From Mucor racemosus (Eukaryota > Mucoromycota > Mucoromycetes > Mucorales > Mucoraceae), in assembly GCA_027405735.1 (NCBI GenBank), contig JAPEHQ010000001.1, forward strand, positions 3,472,001-3,536,000: 64,000 nt of DNA, in the 5' to 3' direction. Shown here one piece after another: positions 56,678 to 64,000 of this stretch (position 1 is the stretch's first letter; every line of letters starts with the position of its first letter). The notes beneath the pieces were generated by a model. That model saw only the letters and a program-made list of their open reading frames with translations, ran no database searches and had not been told where the DNA came from. The translations under genes and the position numbers were made by a program.

Positions 56678-57755
56678 CGACACAAAATAATAGCTTTTAT
56701 CACAGCTTAAAGCCTATGATAACTGAGTTCCAAATCGATTTGTAAAATCCATCAGAAAATGATAAAAAAACAAAATTGTTTAATAGTTTACGAACTGCAA
56801 ATTAAGTAGACCTGGCATATTAAATGTTTTTTGTACAGTTTTAAATTTTACATCCACTTAAACAAAATGCAGACAACTATTTCGCATTAAATTTTGCGTA
56901 AAACGCAACTGAAATTTTTGAGGTTTTTCGAGGATATACATCACTTTTTATAGGCATTTTTTAAATTTAAGTAATGCATATTATACAGAAAGCAATTATC
57001 TATCGATTGATCTATTGCTGGACCTTCTAGATGCATTTCTCGTAGAGAAAACAAGATTTTTGTCAATTTTTTTTCAAATTCAGAATTTGGGATGAGGGTA
57101 TATAAGGGAAACTTTGAGGTAGAAGGGAAGGTATCTCTTTACACACATTTTTGAGGATATCTCCACGAAAAATTAATATTTTGAAAAAAGCTAAATTGGG
57201 TCTGAGAGAGCTCAACGAGGTCAATGCGTGCATGTTAAAAAAATACCGCTCAATTTAATGACTATTTTGAAATTTACTACAAAAATGTCAAAAAAATGAA
57301 AAAAAAATAAAAGTGCTCAGATTCTTTTTATACTGAAATATGTTATAAAGCGCTTTAAAACAAGTAAGTTTCATTATTAGAAAGTACTAATAAAGCTTAA
57401 TTATTTCTAGAGATATGAAGCCTCAAAGTTTTCAATCCTTTAGCAGTGAAATACGCGTAAAAATCTGAAACATTAGCACTGAAAAATTAATACCAACTGC
57501 AAAGAACAAAATATTTTTGGATACTCATTTTTGGATTAAAGTTGGACATCTCAGATTCATTGGATATAACGTTTTCTTGGTTTTATATAATGAAAAAAAA
57601 AGTAGAGCAGGGATGAAAAGTGAGACTCAGTTTTCAAGGAAAAAGTAATGAATTTTACCTGCTTCTGAGACTTTAGTGGGTTATAAAATAAATTTAGAAA
57701 TAGGTAGCATAGTGCGTCCAGTTTATATCTATTTAGCAGTGTCTAAGGTATAATA

Positions 57756-58197
57756 TTATTAGAAGATATTCCTAAACGGAACAAGTTTTATGACGAATAA
57801 TGCTACTTCCGTACTTACAACACCCTGTCTATTTCATATCGTCTGCATATAATTTATACAGCGAGACACAATACATTTACCTTTACAAAACTACATATAA
57901 CACAATTATAGAGCATATCATTAGATATAAAAGTAACAAGGCAAATCTTTAAGAGTAGATGGACATGTATGTATTAAGAACGTAGTACTTCAAAATAAAG
58001 AACTTTTCAGGGTAATGCCAATGTGTACCAGATATCTATATTTATAAATTGATAAGCAAAAACATTTTTGCAAGTTTTATTTTGCTCTTACCATTTTCGA
58101 AAAACTTGGGGTGAATCAAGATACAGTATTATCAGAGAATATACATCAAGCTTTCAAGAAAACTGAATAATTATAGATTAGTTTATTTCAATATAAA
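57756..58197. other. Intergenic, no gene seen
   Basis: AT-rich, no supportable feature. Confidence 0.45.
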
Positions 58198-58262
58198 TGC
58201 AGTAAATAACGATGTTCTTTACTAAAATAAAAAAATATAAGAAATAGAAGCAGTAGAAATAC
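58198..58262 (-). repeat. LTR-5 3'-end fragment, reverse
   Basis: TGCAGTAAATAACGATG and the following bases are the reverse complement of the end of LTR-5 (14355-14416 and 38030-38090). It stops at the pogo-like terminus at 58266. Confidence 0.6.
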
Positions 58263-58494
58263 ATACAGTCGTGATTCGATTTTGTGGAATTGTTGGGAGG
58301 GAGAAAAATATCCACCAAATCGAGTTTTCCACTAAATCAAATAAATTATTTTCCGTAATATTGGATCAAAAAATAAGAATTAAAAGGCATTACTAGTTTA
58401 TAGTATTAAATAATGCTGTTAACAAAGGCTTTTCACATTCCTGCAACTGAATTAGACAGAGGATAACAAGAAATGTTTTAATAATAAACTGAGA

Positions 58495-58570
58495 TGTTGT
58501 ATGCCAGCAAGTACTATATGTTATCACCTTCTACGGTATTAATACATCTTACAATATATTTACTACAACA
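58495..58570 (+). repeat. LTR-like repeat B, 5' fragment
   Basis: TGTTGTATGCCAGCAAGTAC and about 55 following bases match the start of the family B unit; truncated by the MITE. Confidence 0.6.
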
Positions 58571-58683
58571 CACTACAAAAAAAAATTCTTAATTCCCTTA
58601 ATTGTGCCATATTAAGGTGAAAATTTTCTTGTTTTCCTTAATGTGGCACAATTAAGAGAATTAAAGATTCTTACTTCATAGTG
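58571..58683. mobile_element. CACTA-type foldback MITE, copy 2
   Basis: 113-bp foldback, CACTACAAAAAAAA at the left and TTACTTCATAGTG at the right. The arms share TTAATTGTGCCATATTAAGG / CCTTAATGTGGCACAATTAA. The flanking triplets ACA and ACT match in two of three bases. Confidence 0.6.
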
Positions 58684-59382
58684 ACTAATATAAAAAGAGT
58701 TATTATTTTAATCAAGAATATCTATAGGTACAACATCAATAAGCATGCATCGTAATTATTATAGGGCTTTATGAACAGAAGATCTTCATGGATGAAATGA
58801 AGACAACCTAATAAAATGGTGTAAGAGTTATAATCAAAAGTAGAACTACTATCTTACTTTTTTCAGCTGAAATTAAAAATATGGAAAGTAAAAGAAAAGA
58901 AATTAGATCCACAGATTTTTTTAGATTCATTTATATACCCCTGAGTGTGTTTTAAAAAAGAATCCTTTTTTTATTAACAATTGAATATGTGATCCACATT
59001 TTTGCCAATAATCGCTCTTCCAAAGAAATGCCGAACAATCTCCGAATGCGGCCATCTAATAATATTGTTAAGCTGTGAATCTTTAGAAAAAATTACCGGA
59101 CAGTCCGGACGCGGCTGTGAGACGCAGGTATCGAAATTTCATACAAAAATTAAGGTTCGACTGTATAATTAATTATTCAAGGGTTTATTATATGTAAAAT
59201 ATAAAATACAGCATACAACATCATTAGCTTAATAACGGGTTTAACTTGGAAAGTATATAAAAGATGGTACAGCCGGATTCGAAAAAAAGTCCACAAAATT
59301 ACAAATTTTAAAAGATTTACAAAATGTCGGTTTTCAATCTTTTATTTAGTTTCTGTTCGCATTAGAACTGGCATTTAATAGA

Positions 59383-59460
59383 AATTGAGACCTGATAGCT
59401 CTTGGTTCCTTTTTTATTTTACAGTAAAGGCCCTACGTTCTCCGTGATTGAACCATTATT
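59383..59460 (+). repeat. Short repeat shared with 61907-61985
   Basis: GAGACCTGATAGCTCTTGGT, TTCCTTTTTTA and TCTCCGTGAT recur in the same order about 2.5 kb downstream. Confidence 0.5.
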
Positions 59461-59588
59461 ACCTTTATAAAAGTAAGGCATATTTTACAAGTAACTCTCA
59501 TTTTTTTTCAACCAACGTTCTCGAACAATAAGTTCTTATTCCCTCAATCCCCACACGAATTTTAATTTGCAAAAGAAAAGGCTAAATT

Positions 59589-60553
59589 ATGACTGATAAC
59601 TATAATAATAGCAATATTATCAAACCATTGTATGCTGGAGTAGCTTCAAATAGTAATCACCGGAGCAGTAGTGTAGAATCAAAACTTTTCAGAACCTCAA
59701 TTGAGGGTGGAGCAAGGTTAAATTCGCACGATAAAATTTTTCAATATGAAGAGCTTGAAGGAATGGATGTGGATAGTAGCAAATTTCCCACTCTTCCTTC
59801 TTCTCATTCGGGCCCCCCTGTCATAGAATGGTAATTGTCATTATAGTAAAAGTTTATTATTTGAATCACAAATTAAATGTCAATCTCGCGTACATACAAT
59901 TGACATCCTGTACAACCAAATCAAAGTGCATTCAAAGATAGAACCAAGGCACTTGTTGATAAACAAGTCCATAAATTTTTCATCATGTTTAGTAAACAAG
60001 TCCATAAATTTTTATATTCATGAAGAACCAATAACTTTGCCATCTACCAATGTACATAACAACTCAACACATTTCATCAACCTTTCTAGAAGATAATCAT
60101 TGGTCAGTTACAATGATCCATTATTTTTAGATTTCCATTCCCTTTAGATTAGACAATTAATATAAATAGCAAAAGACTTTCATTAGCCATGAAGATCTTC
60201 ATCTTATCTTAAAAGAATAAAATAACATCTTATATATTATTTATTACGTGTTTTATTTTCGTTTTTTCACACCCCCTACTCATTTTCGAAATCCAACATT
60301 AATTGATGATATTGTGTCCAGCATCCCAGGCGGAACCCAAAGTCAAACTAACAAGGATGAAGAACAGTCTTCTATAATAACTGAAAGTAATAAAAATTCT
60401 TCCATTTCAGTTAAAAAGAACCTTAACTTACCATCAACGATAAAATCTAAATATGCTCATACCACTCGGGATCATTTGGAAGATGATGAGGATGAGGCAG
60501 AAATTATCATTGGTAAAAATACGTTGAAATATCAGAAGTTTAGTGCTCTCTGA
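59589..60553 (+). pseudogene. Hypothetical ORF (168 codons) disrupted by a solo LTR
   Basis: The open frame 59589-59818 continues in the same frame at 60277-60553 once the LTR between them, and one copy of its CCCCC target duplication, are taken out of account. Joined length is 168 residues. I do not recognise the product. It is polar and low-complexity, with KPLYAGVASNS near the start, an FPTLPSSHSG stretch, and an acidic DHLEDDEDEAEII region near the end. Such features occur in the first ORF (gag-like or ORF1) of retroelements in these fungi, which would fit the surroundings, but a host gene cannot be excluded. As it stands, the LTR supplies an in-frame stop after IEW. Confidence 0.55.
59819..60271 (+). 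mobile_element. Solo LTR (LTR-4), 453 bp, with 5-bp target duplication
   Basis: Starts TGTCATAGAATGG and ends GTTTTTTCACA, flanked by CCCCC at 59814-59818 and 60272-60276. TATA (AATATAAATAGC, about 60160) and AATAAAA (about 60216) are spaced as in the other LTRs here. The restored reading frame on both sides supports the exact boundaries. Confidence 0.8.
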
Positions 60554-60579
60554 TGACCCGAATGCAGAAATCGTTGAAA

Positions 60580-60816
60580 TGTCAAAACGGTCGAAAGAAA
60601 TAATCTTGCCAAAATATTACATTTTTTATTAACAATACATCCAGAGGATGTATTTGTATGCGTTTATTATAATTATTACACAAAATTACGACTATCTAAG
60701 GACATGATATCAATTAACAAAGACGCATGCAAATCAACGTGGATGCAAGTTGGTTTACTCTCACACCAAACATAGACCGAGACCTTGGATGTGCGACCTA
60801 AGATATAATATTGACA
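60580..60816 (+). mobile_element. Solo LTR (LTR-3), 237 bp, with 5-bp target duplication
   Basis: Starts TGTCAAAACGG and ends ATATTGACA, flanked by TGAAA at 60575-60579 and 60817-60821. Carries the same AATACATCC..GGATGTATT hairpin (60634-60654) as the copy at 8193-8412. Confidence 0.82.
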
Positions 60817-60999
60817 TGAAAATCATGACTAAAAATTTAACATTGAAATTAAATACCTTGAACAATATCTTGGATGGTATTTGGTCTGACATATTATACA
60901 ATATATGCAAAATTTGTTAGATCCATTTAGACTATTTCGCTTGATTCTGACTACAATCTTGTTCGAGTAACGATAAAATGAAATTAAATGATATAAATA

Positions 61000-61900
61000 A
61001 CGTGCCACCAGCTTTAAACCTGCACAAATTTTAACTTTTTTTAAGAGCTATCAACTCACCCAAAACTAACGATACAATAAAAAAAATCCATAACAATCAT
61101 TATTTAAACCTTTGTAAACAATTGTTATGGCTCGAATACTTAATTTTACTATAAAATCATTCTGTTGATAGCCCTTGAAAATAGACGGTATTTCAAAATT
61201 TAAGCTGTGTGCTCTTAGGTGAGGGTAACTTTTGAAACAAGGATACTCTGTGACACATAACCTCCTTACCTTAAACCCAGCTTACGTAAGCAATGCGTGA
61301 AATCAGCATTTTCGCTATCAACTTTCCGAAAAATAAAGATATAATAAATCAGAGCCATAACAATCATTATTTAAACCTTTGTGAACAATTGTTATGACTT
61401 TAATAGTTATTTTTATTATAAAATCATTTTACTGATACCCAAAGTACAATTGCGAATGCAATTGGATCAAAATGTACTGTGGTGCTGCCAAGAGGGAAGC
61501 TCGTTTGCGATGTGACTATACATTCAAGTCTCTGGAGAAAAACATCCATTCTTTTCTGGATACCTCTGGTAACCTGACTCAAATCAGACATTATTTCAGA
61601 AGGTCGATGGACTACATCGAAGCTTATAGCAAATGTAGAGAAGTTGTCCAAGAAGTTAAGAAATTTGTCAAAAAAAATATTTATCTCATAGAAAATTTAG
61701 AATTCCTAAAGATTTGTTATAAAAATAAAATGTTTGTTTAAACTTATTATACTTCTCAATCTCTCAAATAACAAATGAGCTACATTATCTGCCATGAGAT
61801 GCCTCCAAAAAAAATATATATATTGAAATAGCGGAGTTCCAAAATAAATAAAAATTGAAACAAAATTAAAGTTTACACAGATTTAAAGCTGGTGGCACGT
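61000..61900. mobile_element. Unclassified DNA transposon or large MITE with inverted repeats and TA flanks
   Basis: ACGTGCCACCAGCTTTAAA at 61000-61018 is exactly inverted at 61882-61900, and similarity extends some 20 bp further inward. TA lies on both sides (60998-60999, 61901-61902). Inside, a block of about 100 bp is directly repeated (61088-61175 and 61355-61445); each block contains a CCATAACAAT..ATTGTTATG hairpin. The only frame of note is at 61472-61741. The termini do not match Tc1, pogo or CACTA ends seen elsewhere in the window. Confidence 0.65.
61472..61741 (+). CDS. Hypothetical frame inside the TA-flanked element (89 aa)
   Basis: Encodes a charged, helical-looking peptide (KREARLRCDYTFKSLEKN, YFRRSMDYIEAYSKCREVV). 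No DDE blocks, no zinc-finger spacing. It could be a captured host fragment or chance. Composition is less AT-biased in 61480-61650 than in the flanks, which is why I list it. Function unknown. Confidence 0.25.
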   Translation: MYCGAAKREARLRCDYTFKSLEKNIHSFLDTSGNLTQIRHYFRRSMDYIEAYSKCREVVQEVKKFVKKNIYLIENLEFLKICYKNKMFV

Positions 61901-61906
61901 TACTTT

Positions 61907-61985
61907 TAGAATCCAAGACCTGATGGCTCCTGGCTTCCTTTTTTAACTTAATAATAAAAACCTTAATCCTCCGTGATATAATCAC
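61907..61985 (+). repeat. Short repeat shared with 59383-59460
   Basis: AAGACCTGATGGCTCCTGGC, TTCCTTTTTTA and CCTCCGTGAT in the same order as the upstream copy, about 75 per cent alike by eye. Confidence 0.5.
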
Positions 61986-62689
61986 TTGTAGTCTTTATTT
62001 TATTGTATTGAAAATAATGAAATAATCGAGATTGATTTTTTAAGCGTGAACGTAAATTAGCTGATACAATAACTTATAAAAAAAAGGAATAAAAATAACG
62101 ATAGTAATTAAACTACATAGAACATAGCAATCTTTATTGTCTTTATTTATTGATTTTAAAAATAAACTGAAAGACTTCACTATTTTGTCCTGAGCTCCTC
62201 GTTATATATATATTTCAAAACTAATCTAATTTCAGTATTCATCCTTATTACAAGTGTTGTTATTTCCTATTATCTAAATTTATTAGTAATGATTCCATAT
62301 CTCATAGGGAATGCTGTTCAAGTCTACATATTTCTTATTGGAACGCTGTCTTGTCATGAATGGTAACAATTGTCAATTTCAAATTAAGTAATTCTTTTAA
62401 TTTAATACCAGATAAAAAAGAGATCATAGTGTACCTTAATCATAGGGAACAAAACAAGTGTTTCACTTTTGAAGCCTTGATATTCGCTGAAAAATTAACA
62501 TGAATAGAAGTAGCTCTTTTGGCAAGATTCTATAGCATCTCAAATATAGCCCTACATTTTTTATTCCCTGATTATCTATTGAAATGGGGGCACGATCCGA
62601 TTTTGAATATTACCATATAAAATTGTATAATCAGATATGCACATGTAACTGAGCTTGAATCCAAAAAGTGTTCAAATGGAAAAAAAATT
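61986..62689. other. Intergenic, no gene seen
   Basis: AT-rich, short TATATATATATT run near 62206. Nothing supportable. Confidence 0.45.
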
Positions 62690-63060
62690 CAAAAAAACCC
62701 AAAAAAAACCTTGTATGTTTAATTGCTCACAAAAATGCATAGTAAGTTGAACTAGCGTATTAAATATCTTGGGTTCAGTTTTTAATTCTGAATCGATTTG
62801 TATAGGTTTTGAAAATGTTTTTCTCATAAAATCCCTAGTAAATTTAATGTCAAATTTTAACGGTTTTTGATCAAAAAGTACCCTTCATTCAAATTCAATC
62901 CTAAAATATTTTATTTTCACATTATGCGCAACAAAATTATCTACAAAATGAGTATTTATACGTAGCTGTAGCCCTATTTTTCGTGGGGATATACATTTTT
63001 TTGAATCTTTTTTTTTTTGGTCGGCGAAAATTTACCCTTGTATATCCTCGTCCAAAATTG
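62690..63060 (+). repeat. Diverged relative of repeat D
   Basis: AATTGCTCACAAAAATGCATAGTAAG followed by a TTGAACTAG-GTATTAAAT block and CTATTTTTCGTGGGGATATA keep the order of repeat D (4450-4790), at much lower identity. Confidence 0.45.
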
Positions 63061-63879
63061 ATCCTTTTTTGTATCACCAGAAATGAATATTTTTTCACGA
63101 GATAAAATTTGTTAGATAAACGTTAATGAGTACTATCCCATGGTTTTAGCTTTGCATACCAGTCATCCCTTCATGGATATCTATAGCAGAAAAAGTGCTC
63201 TCACAAAATTGATAAAAAAATAAAAAAGTCTTCACAACAATCCAAAACCTAAATATTCTAGTAGAGAGTGAAAAATAACCTACACTTTACTTAATAAGCA
63301 TCATTGTAATACCTTAGTGTTTTCTCGACTTATTTTCATTTGAAATGCGGTTTCTCAAATTTAAGCTGGTCATTTCTGCATTATTGTTCAAATTAGTGTT
63401 AGTTTGCCTTGTAGTTTATTAAGCTACTATTACTAGAGTAATGTGCTATAAAAAATAGTAATCAAACAAAAAAAGTGTTGCGAATACAATTATAACTCTT
63501 TGATATTTATTTAAGATATAAAGTAAAGCAAAAGTTTATGGATTACCATAGCCTTTGTGATATACTGTATATGCTATTTTCTAATTCTATTAATAATACA
63601 GTAATAAGATCTTGAAGCAAGATGCAAGATCTTCATGGTTTAGTTCCTAGTTTGGAAGTACCAGTTGATGTGAACTACTGGCAGTCTTTCACACATCAAA
63701 TTGAATTAGTAATGAATAACATGAATCTGGTGTGAGAACCAAGATCATGAAATATAGAAACTTAACTATAATTTAAAATCACAAACAACAATTATAGATA
63801 ATTGTATAACCTGAATTAGTAATTGCTGATCCCTTTTCCCATCAGCTTTAAAACCAAGAAGATCAAATTACTGCATTAG
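63061..63879. other. Intergenic, no gene seen
   Basis: No supportable feature. Confidence 0.45.
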
Positions 63880-64000
63880 TAATTTGAATTAGACATTTAA
63901 TATAAATACCACAACGATCCATCGAGTAGATGAATCGTTGCTTTACTTTATACCTTTAATAAACTTAGAAGAGTTATAATTGTATTTCCCATCGCTTTTT
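63880..64000 (+). repeat. LTR-like 3' region at window edge
   Basis: TTTAATATAAATACCAC (TATA), then TTTAATAAACTTAG and GTTATAATTGTATTTCC, similar in order and sequence to the 3' part of LTR-5 (14280-14370). The end is cut by the window. Confidence 0.5.

Larger units (their letters stand above)
53788..56686 (+). mobile_element. Crypton transposon, apparently intact
   Basis: A 2.9-kb insertion in repeat D, bounded by the direct repeat ATAATAG (53781-53787 and 56687-56693). No terminal inverted repeat and no DDE transposase; instead it carries one gene for a tyrosine recombinase with a GCR1_C domain, the defining content of fungal Cryptons. Family knowledge: Cryptons are thought to excise and integrate as circles by recombination between short direct repeats, so one ATAATAG copy would belong to the element. 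GGGACTT motifs cluster near both ends, and a 26-bp perfect palindrome lies at 56575-56600. The open gene and clear boundaries suggest a young insertion. Confidence 0.88.
53735..57755 (+). repeat. Repeat family D, copy 4, split by a Crypton
   Basis: 53735-53787 and 56687-57755 together match copy 1 from about 4310 to 5430. At the junction the other copies read AATAATAG-TTCTTATCACAGC; here the left part stops at ATAATAG and the right part resumes with ATAATAGCTTTTATCACAGC, so the insertion site is exact to the base. Confidence 0.8.
58266..59163 (+). mobile_element. Non-autonomous pogo/Tigger-like element with nested insertions
   Basis: CAGTCGTGATTCGATTTTG at 58266 and GGTTCGACTG at 59163 are both flanked by TA. 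The shared CAGTCG ends and the interior ACCGGACAGTCCGGACGCGG match pogo/Tigger-type DNA transposons and the partial copy at 12580-12780. No transposase frame remains. A piece of repeat B (58495-58570) and a CACTA-type MITE (58571-58683) lie inside. The termini agree only over six bases plus scattered positions, so the pairing of ends is an inference. Confidence 0.55.

Noticed and set aside
61424..61651. Minus-strand frame opposite 61472-61741
   Set aside because: Antisense shadow with no motif.
1..64000. CRISPR array, bacterial operon signals, rRNA genes
   Set aside because: No regularly spaced direct repeats, no ribosome-binding sites, and spliced genes throughout indicate a eukaryotic nuclear sequence; no rRNA segment seen.

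Overview
The window looks like a piece of a compact-intron, very AT-rich fungal nuclear genome, most likely an early-diverging fungus of the Mucoromycota (Mucorales-like). The evidence is GT..AG introns of about 55-90 nt with TACTAAC-like branch sites, T-rich tracts before start codons, a two-finger GATA factor, a kelch membrane protein, an ACT-family permease and a typical fungal clathrin heavy chain. I cannot name the species from sequence alone.

Layout. Positions 1-17.5 kb, 34-40 kb and 53-64 kb are transposon graveyards. They hold decayed Tc1-like elements, solo LTRs with 5-bp target duplications, pogo/Tigger-like ends, CACTA-type foldback MITEs, SINE-like sequences and two large unclassified repeat families. 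I call these family D (about 1.4 kb, at least four copies plus relatives) and family R (about 1.5-1.9 kb, three copies; two carry a captured host fragment that looks like the end of a dynein intermediate chain gene). Genes sit in three islands. Island 1 (17.6-22.5 kb) holds an eight-exon kelch type-I membrane protein and an F-box protein. Island 2 (26.0-31.8 kb) holds a GATA transcription factor and, on the minus strand, an amino-acid/choline/GABA-type permease with a probable 4-nt microexon. Island 3 (40.6-52.4 kb) holds mitochondrial short/branched-chain acyl-CoA dehydrogenase, clathrin heavy chain, a small basic protein of unknown role, and a two-RRM RNA-binding protein with a tandem 19-residue repeat tail.

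The most notable item is an apparently intact Crypton transposon (53788-56686). One three-exon gene encodes a 744-aa tyrosine recombinase with all catalytic residues and a C-terminal GCR1_C DNA-binding domain. It is inserted in a copy of repeat D, is bounded by a 7-bp direct repeat, and has clusters of GGGACTT(CC) motifs and palindromes near both ends that could be its own binding sites.

Functional links between host genes are few. The GATA factor and the permease lie about 5 kb apart, and the permease upstream region has several GATA motifs and an inverted pair of CreA/Mig1-type GTGGGG sites, so nitrogen/carbon control of the permease is plausible but unproven. The other genes look like independent housekeeping loci. 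Nesting of insertions can be read directly in several places (LTR in ORF, LTR in LTR-like repeat, Crypton in repeat D, Tc1 in LTR-like repeat), which gives a relative order of transposition events.
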